In this document: positions 1-8,274 of the stretch, one piece after another
Layout of the letters: each line of letters begins with the position of its first letter
Numbering within the stretch: position 1 is the first letter of the stretch
Assembly (NCBI RefSeq): GCF_003725535.1
Contig: NZ_RJSF01000043.1
Coordinates: 181,796 to 245,795, forward strand
Direction: 5' to 3'
DNA length: 64,000 nt
From: Nocardioides pocheonensis
Lineage (GTDB): Bacteria > Actinomycetota > Actinomycetes > Propionibacteriales > Nocardioidaceae
Notes under the pieces: generated by a model
The model's input: only the letters and a program-made list of their open reading frames with translations
Databases searched by the model: none
What the model was told of the DNA's origin: nothing
Position numbers and translations under genes: made by a program

Positions 1-400
1 CCTCGTCGAGGCCGCCGACCGCGCGGGGGGTGAAGGCCCGCGACACGATCCGCCGGGTGTGCGTGTGCTCGGGTGCGTCCTGGTTGATGATGATCACGCG
101 CTGCATCTCGACCATCTCGCGCTCGATGCCCGCCGGGAAGCGGATGATCGCGCCGTTCTCCCAGCTCGAGAAGACCTTGCTGTTCTTCGACACCGCCGCG
201 ACGTCGGCGTGGCGGGTGAGCGCGTAGTAGCCGTTGCCCGCCTCGGTGGCCATGCCGTGGCGCGCCGCCTGCTCCTGCTCGACCCAGTGGATCGGAGAGG
301 TCTCGCGGAACGCCCGGAACTGCTCGTGGGGCATGCCCTGGCTGAGCAGGTCGGGGTCGGTGAGGTCCACCGTGGGCAGCGGCTGGTCGATGGTCGTCAT
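1..400 (-). CDS. Cytochrome P450, CYP125-like (N-terminal part, cut by window edge)
   Basis: The first 133 residues of a cytochrome P450 are encoded; the heme-binding part lies beyond the window. The stretch FSSWENGAIIRF, then a NQDAPEHTHTRRIVSRAFTP segment, matches what I recall of CYP125, the mycobacterial sterol C26/C27 hydroxylase (FSSYENGVIPRF, NMDAPHHTRLRKIISRGFTP). ATG at 398-400 is preceded by AGGAGAACGACGGC, a good ribosome binding site. The gene diverges from a flavin oxidoreductase across 170 bp containing a KstR-like operator, which fits sterol side-chain oxidation. P450 assignment is firm; the CYP125 subfamily is inferred. Confidence 0.8.
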   Translation of the reverse strand, partial: MTTIDQPLPTVDLTDPDLLSQGMPHEQFRAFRETSPIHWVEQEQAARHGMATEAGNGYYALTRHADVAAVSKNSKVFSSWENGAIIRFPAGIEREMVEMQRVIIINQDAPEHTHTRRIVSRAFTPRAVGGLDE

Positions 401-547
401 GCCGTCGTTCTCCTGGTATTTGGTCAAGCGAGCAAATAGCGGAGTCGACGGTAGCACGAACGTGGTCCGGGTCACAGGCCCTGACGTCCCGACGAGGGAG
501 ACGGACCGGCGTCACCCCTGCTGTCGGATCAGCGCATCGCGAGAAAC

Positions 548-561
548 TGAAACACGTTATA
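548..561. promoter_or_regulatory. KstR-like operator
   Basis: TGAAACACGTTATA fits the 14-bp KstR consensus TNNAACNNGTTNNA at every defined position. KstR is the TetR-type repressor of sterol catabolism in Mycobacterium and Rhodococcus. The site lies in the divergent gap between a CYP125-like gene and a flavin oxidoreductase, 9 bp upstream of the latter's GTG. A wider imperfect palindrome (AACT..AGTT) surrounds it. No KstR gene is in the window. Confidence 0.6.
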
Positions 562-570
562 GTTCTGAAG

Positions 571-1743
571 GTGGTTCCAGACGTCTTCGCGCCCGCCGAG
601 CTCGGTCCGGTCCGGCTGCGCAACCGGGTGGTCAAGGCAGCGACCTTCGAGGGCCGTACGCCGCACGGGCAGGTGACCGACGAGCTGATCGACTTCCACC
701 TCGCGCCCTGCCGGGGCGGGGTCGGGCTCACCACGGTCGCCTACCTGGCGGTCGCGCCGGAGGGGCGCACCCACCGGGAGGTGATCACGGTCGACGCCGG
801 CTCGGCGGCCGGACTCGCCCGCCTTGCCGACGCCGTGCACGAGACCGGGGCGAAGATCGCCGGGCAGCTGGGTCACGCGGGCCCGGTCGCGAACGGCCGC
901 TCCAACGGCGTGCACGCGCTCGCCGCGTCCCGGATGCCCTCGCCGCTGAGCATGCAGATGATCCGATCCGCCACCGAGTCCGACATCACCCGGATCACGC
1001 GCGACTACGTGCGGGCCGCGCGGATCATGGTCGACGCCGGCTTCGACGTGCTCGAGATCCACATGGCCCACGGCTACCTGCTCAGCTCGTTCCTCGCTCC
1101 CGGGCAGAACCGCCGCAAGGACGGCTGGGGCGGCTCGCTGGAGAACCGCGCGCGGTTCGCCCGCCAGGTGGCGCGCGTCGTACGCGAGGAGGTGGGTGAC
1201 GCGGTCGCAGTCACCGCCAAGGTCGGCATGACCGAGGGGTCCCGGGCCGGGTTCTCGATGCCGGAGAGCGTGGAGTTCGCCCAGATGCTCGAGGCCGACG
1301 GCCACCTGGACGCGCTCGAGCTGAGCGCCGGCAGCTCGCTGCTGAACCCGATGTACCTGTTCCGCGGCGACGTCCCGCGCCAGGAGTTCGCCGCGAACAT
1401 GCCTCCGCTGGTGCGGTGGGGGATGAAGACCCCCCTGGGCAAGGGGTTCTTCAAGGAGTACCCGTTCGAGGAGGCGTTCCTGCGCGAGAAGGCGCTGACC
1501 TTCCGGATGGCGGTGAACCTGCCGCTGATCATGCTCGGCGGGATCAACACCCGCGCCACGATGGAGCGCGCGATGGCGGAGGGCTTCGAGTTCGTCGCGA
1601 TGGCCCGCGCCCTGCTCCGCGAGCCCGACCTGGTCCACCGGCTGCAGGGCGGCCGGGCCAGCGAGGGGGCCTGCATCCACTGCAACCAGTGCATGCCGAC
1701 GATCTACACCGGCACACGCTGCACGGTGCTCGATTCCCTGTGA
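571..1743 (+). CDS. NADH:flavin oxidoreductase, Old Yellow Enzyme family
   Basis: A 390-residue TIM-barrel flavoprotein of the OYE / 2,4-dienoyl-CoA reductase N-domain type. It opens with PAELGPVRLRNRVVKAATFE, has HMAHGYLLSSFL in the active-site region and GGINTRATMERAMAEGFEFV near the phosphate-binding end. The C-terminus has a CIHCNQC..C cysteine cluster, like the iron-sulfur motif of dienoyl-CoA reductases, but the FAD/NADPH domain of the full-length enzymes is absent. GTG start. The substrate is unknown; the KstR-like box just upstream and the divergent CYP125-like gene suggest sterol or other lipid catabolism. Confidence 0.8.
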   Translation: MVPDVFAPAELGPVRLRNRVVKAATFEGRTPHGQVTDELIDFHLAPCRGGVGLTTVAYLAVAPEGRTHREVITVDAGSAAGLARLADAVHETGAKIAGQLGHAGPVANGRSNGVHALAASRMPSPLSMQMIRSATESDITRITRDYVRAARIMVDAGFDVLEIHMAHGYLLSSFLAPGQNRRKDGWGGSLENRARFARQVARVVREEVGDAVAVTAKVGMTEGSRAGFSMPESVEFAQMLEADGHLDALELSAGSSLLNPMYLFRGDVPRQEFAANMPPLVRWGMKTPLGKGFFKEYPFEEAFLREKALTFRMAVNLPLIMLGGINTRATMERAMAEGFEFVAMARALLREPDLVHRLQGGRASEGACIHCNQCMPTIYTGTRCTVLDSL

Positions 1744-1816
1744 GCTGGTTGAGCCCTTCGGCAGGCTCAGGAACCACTTGGCGAAACCATCGGTGGTCTC
1801 GGCAAGCTCAACCAGC
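1744..1816. repeat. REP-like inverted repeat at a convergent junction
   Basis: Arms GCTGGTTGAGC (1744-1754) and GCTCAACCAGC (1806-1816) are exact inverted copies flanking a decayed core that contains CTTCGGCAGGCTCAGGAACC. It fills the gap between two convergent genes and may act as a bidirectional terminator. Same family as repeats near 5.7, 12.3, 49.1 and 55.1 kb. Confidence 0.75.
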
Positions 1817-1827
1817 GACAGCCGGGC

Positions 1828-2418
1828 TCAGCTCTCCCCGGCGATCGCGGGCTGGCCCGGCGGGTTGACCACCACGAACACCACGCCGTTGCTCGGATCG
1901 CGGACCATCGTGCCGGAGATGCGGCCGTCGAAGACGAGGTCCCAATAGACCTGCTCGTTGCCGAGCTCGTAGGAGACCCCGAGGCGCACCCGGAAGCCCA
2001 TCTGGGGCAGCACCCGCTTGTAGAAGGCGATCACGCTGTCGAGGTCGGCGGCGTGGATGTCGAACTGCCAGGTGTCGTCGAGCGGGCCCGGGTCCTTGAC
2101 CTTCACGCCCGGGGGCACGGGGAAACCCTGCACGGAGCGGAAGCCGTGGGCCGGCAGCTCGCTGGCTCCCGGCACCGCGGAGAGGGTCGCCTGGGGCTTG
2201 ATCGTGGCCTCGGCCTTGGGCTGCTGGAGCGCGGTGTCCTTCGGCTCGGCGGGCTCGTCCTGCCCGAGCTGGGAGGTGTCCGTGGCGCTCGGGGTGCTCG
2301 GGGTCGTCGTACCGGCGCTCGCGCCCGCACTCGGCCGGTCGCTGCCTCCGCACGCGGCGGTGGTCGCGGCTGTGAGCAGGATGACAAGGATGGCGCCCAC
2401 GAGGCGTCGAAGGGACAC
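1828..2418 (-). CDS. Secreted lipoprotein of unknown function
   Basis: This 196-residue protein starts with a lipoprotein signal (MSLRR, a hydrophobic stretch, then lipobox TTAAC at about residue 22) and a Ser/Thr/Pro-rich linker to about residue 60. The C-terminal domain (about 85-190) has alternating beta/alpha character, with TWQFDIHAADLDSVIAFYKR followed by a GFRVRL strand. It should be anchored to the outer face of the membrane. I do not recognise the family. The ATG at 2416-2418 follows a GGGGGAGGG ribosome binding site. The gene diverges from a thioesterase gene. Confidence 0.75.
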   Translation of the reverse strand: MSLRRLVGAILVILLTAATTAACGGSDRPSAGASAGTTTPSTPSATDTSQLGQDEPAEPKDTALQQPKAEATIKPQATLSAVPGASELPAHGFRSVQGFPVPPGVKVKDPGPLDDTWQFDIHAADLDSVIAFYKRVLPQMGFRVRLGVSYELGNEQVYWDLVFDGRISGTMVRDPSNGVVFVVVNPPGQPAIAGES

Positions 2419-2476
2419 GAACCCTCCCCCTAGAGTCGTCGAGAATCCCTGCGACCGTACCTGACAGGACTGAGCC

Positions 2477-3340
2477 GTGCCTGAACGCCCGACGACCTAC
2501 GAGTTCGACCGCGGCATCGCCGTGACCGCCCACCCCGACGGCGGGTACGCCGCCGAGCTCGACCCGGGCTGGGTCGTCGGCGGCGGCGTCAACGGCGGCT
2601 ACCTGCTCGCCGTGATCGGCAACGCGGTGCGGGAGAGGCTGGCGGCGTCCGGGCACGTGGACCCGTTCTCGGTGAGCGCGCACTACCTGAGTGCCTCGGT
2701 ACCCGGGCCGGCGACGGTGGAGACCGAGGTGGTGCGCGCGGGGGGCCGGTTCTCGACGGTGGCGGCCACGCTGGTGCAGCACGTGGACGGCGTCCGGGTG
2801 CCGCGGATCAGCACGCTGGCGACGTACGGCGACCTCGACGCCGCGCACGACGCGACCACCGACGCCGCCGCGGCCGCGCTCCACCTGGCCCTCCCCGTGC
2901 CCGAGCTGCCGCCGCTCGAGGAGTGCCTGCTGTCCTCGGACGCCCCGCCGGAGTTCAAGGTCGTCGCGCCGCTGCTCGACCGCTTCGGGACGCGGCTCGA
3001 CCCGGCGACGGCGATGTGGGCGGTGGGCAAGCCCAGCCGCAACGGCGTGATCCAGGGCTGGTTCGAGCTCGCCGACCACCGGCCGCTGGACCCGATCGCG
3101 CTGCTGATGGTCGTGGACGCGCTGCCGCCGGTCACCTTCGACCTCGGCATGCCGGGGTGGGCACCGACCCTGGAGCTCACCGCGCACGTGCGGGCCAAGC
3201 CGGCGCCGGGCTGGGCCGTGGTCCGGCACTGCACCCGCACGGTCGCGGGCGGCCTGTTCGAGGAGGACTGCGACGTGTGGGACTCCACCGGCACGCTGGT
3301 GGCGCAGTCGCGGCAGCTGGCCCTGCAGCCCCGGACCTGA
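2477..3340 (+). CDS. Thioesterase family protein (TesB-like double hotdog)
   Basis: This 287-residue protein has the pattern of actinobacterial TesB-like acyl-CoA thioesterases: an N-terminal hotdog with GGGVNGGYLLAVIGNAV and SAHYLSASVPGPATVETEV, and a C-terminal hotdog ending ELTAHVRAKPAPGWAVV and EEDCDVWDSTGTLVAQSRQ. The likely reaction is hydrolysis of an acyl-CoA or related thioester in the cytoplasm; substrate length cannot be read from the sequence. GTG start. It is convergent with the next gene, with a single base between the stop codons. Confidence 0.8.
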   Translation: MPERPTTYEFDRGIAVTAHPDGGYAAELDPGWVVGGGVNGGYLLAVIGNAVRERLAASGHVDPFSVSAHYLSASVPGPATVETEVVRAGGRFSTVAATLVQHVDGVRVPRISTLATYGDLDAAHDATTDAAAAALHLALPVPELPPLEECLLSSDAPPEFKVVAPLLDRFGTRLDPATAMWAVGKPSRNGVIQGWFELADHRPLDPIALLMVVDALPPVTFDLGMPGWAPTLELTAHVRAKPAPGWAVVRHCTRTVAGGLFEEDCDVWDSTGTLVAQSRQLALQPRT

Positions 3341-3341
3341 G

Positions 3342-4346
3342 TCACGGCCGGAGGTCGCCGCGCCGCACGCTGAAGACGAACCGCCGGCCCGGGTACTCGG
3401 TCAGCGACCAGAGCAGGTCGTCGTCCTCCCGGTAGCACAGGTCCTCCGGGCCGGCCGGGAGCGCCTGTCGGTGGGCGTGGAAGGCGCCCGGGTGGCCGAC
3501 CTGGAGTGCGCCGAGCTTCCAGCGGCCGCGGCTGGTGGTCACGTAGTAGGTCCCGCGCACGATCGCCGCGCCCTGCATGTGGCCGAGCCCGCGGTCGTCG
3601 AGGAGGACCGGTCGCGACAGACCGTCCTCCTCCGCTGCGAGGTGGAACGTGCCGGGGTCGAGCGGGTACCGCACGATCCGCCGGGTCATGTCGCCGCGGG
3701 CGTACTCGCCGGCCACCAGGTGCGGCACCTCCGTGCTGCGGTCCAGGGACAGGAAGGAGTACCGCATCGGTTCGCCGTCGCCCGAGGCGTCGTACCCGAA
3801 CCGGACGGGGAGCACGAAGCGGTGGCCGGAGGTCTCCCGACCGGGCTCGACCTCGAGGATCTCCTCCATCCGGCAGGTGAACAGGCCGCGTCGTGTCCCC
3901 GCGACGTACAGGTAGGGGCCGGCCCACACCAGACCCCCGGCATGCACGGCGAGCGGCCGGAGCCGCGCCGCCCCGGACTCGATCTCGGGCACGACCAGCA
4001 GGACGTGGCGGTAGCGCAACGTTTCGAGATCGACCACGGTGATCCGGCTGCCGCGGCCGTCCTTGGCGTACCAGCTGATGACCAGCAGCCGCTGCTCGAT
4101 GCCCGGGACGTGGGCGGAGTTCGTGATCCCCTGCGGCCACCACCGTTCGGAGGCGGCGTCCTCGTCGTCCCACCGGAATCCCCACTCGACGGCCAGTCCG
4201 GGCACCGGAGTCCGCTCGGCACTTCGGTTGAGGTGGTCGAGCACACCGGCGACGCCGACGGGCTCGCCGTGCCGGTCGACGAGCGCATCGATCGCGGCGA
4301 CGTGCCTCTCGGTACGACGCAGGTGGACGCTGGCCGGCCTGGTCAC
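3342..4346 (-). CDS. Conserved hypothetical protein, possible beta-propeller
   Basis: About 334 residues, rich in beta-strand patterns (RITVVDLETLRYRHVLLVVP, GGLVWAGPYLYVAGTRRG, YYVTTSRGRWKLGALQVG), suggesting a propeller-like fold. No signal peptide is evident, so it may be cytoplasmic. I do not recognise a catalytic motif. The GTG at 4344-4346 is chosen; an in-frame TTG at 4353-4355 adds three residues and neither has a clear ribosome binding site. It diverges from the NUDIX gene. Confidence 0.65.
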   Translation of the reverse strand: MTRPASVHLRRTERHVAAIDALVDRHGEPVGVAGVLDHLNRSAERTPVPGLAVEWGFRWDDEDAASERWWPQGITNSAHVPGIEQRLLVISWYAKDGRGSRITVVDLETLRYRHVLLVVPEIESGAARLRPLAVHAGGLVWAGPYLYVAGTRRGLFTCRMEEILEVEPGRETSGHRFVLPVRFGYDASGDGEPMRYSFLSLDRSTEVPHLVAGEYARGDMTRRIVRYPLDPGTFHLAAEEDGLSRPVLLDDRGLGHMQGAAIVRGTYYVTTSRGRWKLGALQVGHPGAFHAHRQALPAGPEDLCYREDDDLLWSLTEYPGRRFVFSVRRGDLRP

Positions 4347-4384
4347 GAACAGCAACCTAGTGGCGGACTCCGTACGCTGCGCCC

Positions 4385-4780
4385 ATGCAGCTGGTCGTCG
4401 GCGTCGCGATCGTCCACGGCGGACGCGTCCTCGCCGCTCGGCGTTCCTACCCGGCGGAGTCGGCGGGTCGGTGGGAGCTGCCCGGAGGCAAGGTGGATCG
4501 GGGCGAGACGCCGGCCGAGGGGGCCGAGCGCGAGATCCTCGAGGAGCTCGGGTGCCGGATCACCGTGACCGGCTGGCTCGAGCCCGAGGTGCAGATCCGC
4601 GACGGCCTGGTCCTGCGCGTGGCCACCGCTGCCCTGTCCGACAGGGAGCCCGTGCCGCGTCACGGCGAGCACGACGCGGTCCGCTGGCTGCGTGCCGACC
4701 GGCTCGACGACGTCGACTGGCTGCCGGCCGACCGTCCGTTCGTCGAGGCGCTGCGAAAAACGCTGGGCGCGGAGAACTAG
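4385..4780 (+). CDS. NUDIX hydrolase, MutT-like
   Basis: A 131-residue single-domain hydrolase. The NUDIX box is intact at about residues 38-60: GGKVDRGETPAEGAEREILE followed by ELG, with the metal-binding REIxEEL core. The opening VVGVAIVHGGRVLAARRSYP resembles MutT proteins that clean 8-oxo-dGTP or related nucleotides. It lies 10 bp upstream of mshB and is probably cotranscribed. The substrate is inferred from resemblance only. Confidence 0.85.
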   Translation: MQLVVGVAIVHGGRVLAARRSYPAESAGRWELPGGKVDRGETPAEGAEREILEELGCRITVTGWLEPEVQIRDGLVLRVATAALSDREPVPRHGEHDAVRWLRADRLDDVDWLPADRPFVEALRKTLGAEN

Positions 4781-4790
4781 GGTCGTGCCC

Positions 4791-5693
4791 ATGGACAAGC
4801 ACCTGCTCCTCGTGCACGCGCATCCTGACGACGAGAGCATCGGTCAGGGCGCGACGATGGCGAAGTACGTTGCGGAGGGCGTCGGGGTCACCCTGGTGAC
4901 CTGCACGGGCGGCGAGATGGGCGAGATCCTCGTGCCCGAGATGGAGCACATGGCCGCGGACAAGGACGACACCCTCGCCGACCAGCGCAAGATCGAGCTG
5001 GACAACGCGATGAAGGAGCTCGGGGTCACCGACCACCGTTACCTCGGCGGCTTCAAGCGCTACCGCGACTCCGGGATGAAGTGGCACGAGGACGGCCACG
5101 CGATCCCCGACGACACCATCCACGAGAACGCCTTCTGGCACGCCGACCTCACCGAGGCCGCGAACGACCTCGTGGCCGTGATCCGGGAGGTGCGGCCGCA
5201 GGTGCTGGTCACCTACGACGAGTTCGGTGGCTACGGCCATCCCGACCACATCCAGGCCCACCGGGTCGCCACGTACGCCGCGTCGCTGGCTGCGGTGCCG
5301 TCGTATCGGCGCGACCTGGGGGAGCACCACGACATCCCGAAGATCTACTGGGGTGCGATGTCGGAGAGCCGCCTGCGGGCCGGGCTCCGGCTGCTGCGCG
5401 ACGCCGGCGACACGACGACGTTCGAGGGCATGGACCCCGACGGCCCGCTGCCCCCGTTCGTCACCGCCGACGAGAACCTCTCCGCGATGATCGACGGGAC
5501 GGCCTACCACCAGCAGAAGATGGCCGCGCTCGCCGCCCACGCCACGCAGATCACCACCGACGGCCCGTTCTTCGCCCTCTCCAACAACGTCGGCGAGACC
5601 GCATGGGGCCTGGAGTTCTACCGGATCGCCAAGGGCGAGCGGGGTCCGCTCAACGAGGACGGCCTCGAGACGGACCTGTTCGCCGGGCTGTGA
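4791..5693 (+). CDS. mshB: N-acetyl-1-D-myo-inositol-2-amino-2-deoxy-glucopyranoside deacetylase
   Basis: MshB deacetylates GlcNAc-inositol to GlcN-inositol, the second committed step of mycothiol synthesis in the cytoplasm. The 300-residue protein carries the LmbE/PIG-L zinc motif AHPDDE at residues 10-15 and a second metal/active-site motif GYGHPDHIQAHR at about residue 145. Length equals that of known MshB proteins. ATG at 4791 is chosen; a GTG two codons upstream is possible. The gene follows a NUDIX hydrolase and precedes fdxA and dapC, an order like that near Rv1170-Rv1178 in M. tuberculosis. Mycothiol supports placement in Actinobacteria. Confidence 0.9.
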   Translation: MDKHLLLVHAHPDDESIGQGATMAKYVAEGVGVTLVTCTGGEMGEILVPEMEHMAADKDDTLADQRKIELDNAMKELGVTDHRYLGGFKRYRDSGMKWHEDGHAIPDDTIHENAFWHADLTEAANDLVAVIREVRPQVLVTYDEFGGYGHPDHIQAHRVATYAASLAAVPSYRRDLGEHHDIPKIYWGAMSESRLRAGLRLLRDAGDTTTFEGMDPDGPLPPFVTADENLSAMIDGTAYHQQKMAALAAHATQITTDGPFFALSNNVGETAWGLEFYRIAKGERGPLNEDGLETDLFAGL

Positions 5694-5697
5694 GCGT

Positions 5698-5834
5698 GGT
5701 TTCGGCAGGCTCAACCACCGGTGGTTGAGCCCTTCGGCAGGCTCAGGAACCTCCTGCCGAAACCTCAGTCGGCCGACAACGGAGCCCTGGGTGGTTGAGC
5801 CCTTCGGCAGGCTGAGGAACCTCCTGCAGAGACC
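5698..5834. repeat. Two REP-like repeats in tandem
   Basis: A perfect 24-bp palindrome centred on CCACCGGTGG (5708-5731) is followed by the unit GTGGTTGAGCCCTTCGGCAG (5721 onward), which recurs at 5791. The two 37-bp copies differ by one base and start 70 bp apart. They fill the junction between the convergent mshB and GNAT genes, so they are candidates for a bidirectional terminator. Confidence 0.8.
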
Positions 5835-6770
5835 TCAGCCGGCCGGGGCCAGGTACCGGCAGCCGTGGTGGACCTCGAGCCCCATCGACTCGTAGAGCGC
5901 GATCGCCGGAGCGTTGCCGGTCTCCACGTGCAGCCACACCGTCAGCGCGCCCTGCTCGGCGCCCCACTCCAGGAGGGCGCCGGTCACCGCGCGCGCCAGC
6001 CCCTGGCGGCGGGCGGCCGGATCGACGTGCAGGCTGTGGATGCCGAGCCAGTCGCCGTCCACCGCGGCCTTCGCGACCGCTCTGCCGGCGATCGCGGCCG
6101 TCGCCCGAGGACCCTCGACGTCGACCTCGACGTCGGCCTCCGCCGGTCCGACGGTGCCGAGCCGGCGTCGGACCCGGGAGAGCGACCCGACCAGGAACAG
6201 CGCGTCGCCGCCGGCCACCGGCTGCCAGCCGGCGCTCTCGAACCATCGTTCGTCGTCGGAGTCCGCCTCGACCTGGACCATCGGCGGGCGCCCGTGCGCG
6301 CGGTAGAAGGACACGACCGCGTCGGCGGCGGAGTCCAGCGGCATCCCCGGGTCACCCATCGCCAGGCACGAGTTGGCCCGCTTGCGCAGCCGGTCGGCCG
6401 GCTGCGGCTCGGTGCGCAGCTCCCACTCGCCCAGCGGCTCGCGGACCACGCCCGGCCAGAGCGGTGCCGCGTGCCCCTCCGACTCGCGCACCGAGAAGCG
6501 CAGTCGGGCGCTCGGCCGGGGCGGGACCGGCTTGCCGGACACGATGTCGGCGGTGGCGATCTCCACCGCGGTGCCGTCCTCGCGACGGACCACGACGACG
6601 CCGTCGCCCCACGACTCGCAGATCCCGAGCACGTCGGTCATCGCCGGCCCCCCCGTGGGGCCGGTCTTGCCGGGCAGCACACGGCGTACGACGACCCGCT
6701 GACCGACGACCTGCGGGCCGAGCCCTGATCTGGTCGGATGTCGAAACGCGGGTCCGTCTGCCTGTGTCAC
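5835..6770 (-). CDS. GNAT acetyltransferase with N-terminal SH3-like domain
   Basis: A 311-residue protein. The C-terminal half is a GNAT domain: IHSLHVDPAARRQGLARAV is the acetyl-CoA binding motif A, followed by VWLHVETGNAPAIALYESMG, typical of motif B. The N-terminal 90 residues (GPQVVGQRVVVRRVLPG, then VVRREDGTAVEIATADIVSG) look like a small beta-barrel, as in mycobacterial Rv0428c-type fusions. The acceptor substrate is unknown. GTG at 6768-6770 is chosen because an upstream alternative would run into the fdxA promoter region. It diverges from fdxA. Confidence 0.75.
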   Translation of the reverse strand: MTQADGPAFRHPTRSGLGPQVVGQRVVVRRVLPGKTGPTGGPAMTDVLGICESWGDGVVVVRREDGTAVEIATADIVSGKPVPPRPSARLRFSVRESEGHAAPLWPGVVREPLGEWELRTEPQPADRLRKRANSCLAMGDPGMPLDSAADAVVSFYRAHGRPPMVQVEADSDDERWFESAGWQPVAGGDALFLVGSLSRVRRRLGTVGPAEADVEVDVEGPRATAAIAGRAVAKAAVDGDWLGIHSLHVDPAARRQGLARAVTGALLEWGAEQGALTVWLHVETGNAPAIALYESMGLEVHHGCRYLAPAG

Positions 6771-6829
6771 TCCGGGGATACTAGGCTTTGCCGAAGTCCG
6801 CACCGGACTCGTACCCCAGGAGGATCCAG

Positions 6830-7156
6830 GTGACCTACGTCATCGCCCAGCCCTGTGTCGACCTGAAGGACCGCGCCTGCGTCGACGAGTGCCCCGTCGA
6901 CTGCATCTACGAAGGCAAGCGGATGCTCTACATCCACCCGGATGAGTGCGTCGACTGCGGTGCGTGCGAGCCGGTCTGCCCGGTCGAGGCGATCTACTAC
7001 GAGGACGACACCCCGTCGGAGTGGAAGGAGTACTACGACGCGAACGTGCACTTCTTCGACGACCTGGGCTCCCCGGGCGGCGCCGCCAAGATGGGTGTCA
7101 TCGACAAGGACCACCCGCTGGTCGCGGCGCTGCCGCCCCAAGAACACGACGAGTGA
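6830..7156 (+). CDS. fdxA: Seven-iron ferredoxin
   Basis: A 108-residue ferredoxin carrying one 3Fe-4S and one 4Fe-4S cluster. The motifs PCVDLKDRACVDECPVDC and CVDCGACEPVCP are present, and the spacing with a reduced first cysteine set is typical of 7Fe ferredoxins (FdxA/FdxC). It is a soluble electron carrier, often serving P450s and other redox enzymes. GTG at 6830 follows a strong AGGAGGA site; the in-frame ATG 42 bp earlier lacks one. It overlaps dapC by GTGA, so the two are cotranscribed. Confidence 0.93.
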   Translation: MTYVIAQPCVDLKDRACVDECPVDCIYEGKRMLYIHPDECVDCGACEPVCPVEAIYYEDDTPSEWKEYYDANVHFFDDLGSPGGAAKMGVIDKDHPLVAALPPQEHDE

Positions 7157-8274
7157 CCTCGCCGGTCCTCCGAGACCTCGTCTCCTCCCGGCTCCCGGAC
7201 TTTCCCTGGGACCAGATCACCTCGTACGGCGACACCGCGCGAGCGCACCCTGACGGCATCGTCGACCTCTCGGTCGGCACGCCCGTGGACCCGACGCCCG
7301 CCCTCGTGCAGCAAGCGCTGCGCGAGGCGGCGGACTCGCCGGGCTACCCGCTGACGATCGGGCTCCCGCAGACGCGACAGGCGTGCATCGACTGGCTGGG
7401 CCGCCGGTTCGGCGTGACCGGGCTCGGCCTCGACGCGGTGCTGCCCGTCATCGGCTCCAAGGAGCTGATCGCCTCGCTGCCGACCCATCTCGGCGTCGGC
7501 CCGGGCGACCTGGTCGTGCAGCCGCTGCTGGCCTACCCGACGTACGAGGTCGGTGCGGTGCTGGCCGGCGCGCGCGTGCTGGCCGCGGACTCGCTGACCG
7601 CGATCGGCCCGGAGCGGCCGCGGATCCTCTGGCTGAACTCCCCGTCGAACCCGACCGGCAAGGTGCTTCCCGTCGACCACCTGCGCAAGGTGGTCGACTG
7701 GTGCCGCGAGCGGGACGTCCTGCTGATCTCCGACGAGTGCTACCTCGAGCTCACCTGGGAGGCCGACGCCCCGGCCGTCTCCGTGCTCCACCCCGACGTG
7801 TGCGGCGGCAGCCACGACGGCATCCTGGCGGTGCACTCGCTGTCGAAGCGCTCGAACCTCGCCGGCTACCGCTGCGCGTTCGTCGCCGGCGACCCGGCCG
7901 TGGTCGGCGAGCTGCTCGCCGTGCGCAAGAACCTCGGGCTGCAGATGCCCGGCCCGCAGCAACGCGCGATGATCGCGGCGCTCGGCGACGACACCCATGT
8001 CGACGAGCAGCGGGCGCTCTACGCCCGCCGCCGGCGGTGGCTGAAGGACGCCCTCGAGGGCGCCGGCTTCCGGATCGACCACTCCCAGGGCTCGCTCTAC
8101 CTCTGGGCCACCCGAGACGAGCCCTGCCTGGACACGCTGTCCTGGTTCGCCGAGCGCGGCATCCTGGTGGCGCCCGGGTCGTTCTACGGGCGCGCCGGGG
8201 GCGAGCACGTCCGGGTCGCGTTCACGGCCACCGACGAGCGCGTCGGGGCAGCGGTGGAGCGCCTCGCCGGTTAG
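7153..8274 (+). CDS. dapC: Succinyldiaminopimelate aminotransferase
   Basis: A fold-type I PLP aminotransferase of 373 residues. The PLP lysine lies in HSLSKRSNLAGYR, with NSPSNPTGK and SDECYLEL as cofactor-contacting motifs. DapC moves an amino group from glutamate to N-succinyl-2-amino-6-ketopimelate in lysine/DAP synthesis. The assignment is supported by dapD and dapE a few kilobases away and by the ferredoxin-aminotransferase pairing seen in other actinobacteria. The GTG start overlaps the fdxA stop. The stop overlaps that of the convergent small gene by 4 bp. Confidence 0.88.
   Translation: MTSPVLRDLVSSRLPDFPWDQITSYGDTARAHPDGIVDLSVGTPVDPTPALVQQALREAADSPGYPLTIGLPQTRQACIDWLGRRFGVTGLGLDAVLPVIGSKELIASLPTHLGVGPGDLVVQPLLAYPTYEVGAVLAGARVLAADSLTAIGPERPRILWLNSPSNPTGKVLPVDHLRKVVDWCRERDVLLISDECYLELTWEADAPAVSVLHPDVCGGSHDGILAVHSLSKRSNLAGYRCAFVAGDPAVVGELLAVRKNLGLQMPGPQQRAMIAALGDDTHVDEQRALYARRRRWLKDALEGAGFRIDHSQGSLYLWATRDEPCLDTLSWFAERGILVAPGSFYGRAGGEHVRVAFTATDERVGAAVERLAG

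Noticed and set aside
1808-3229. Long minus-strand frame over the thioesterase gene
   Set aside because: Antisense to a well-supported gene and out of frame with the lipoprotein gene; residue content is typical of third-position GC shadows.
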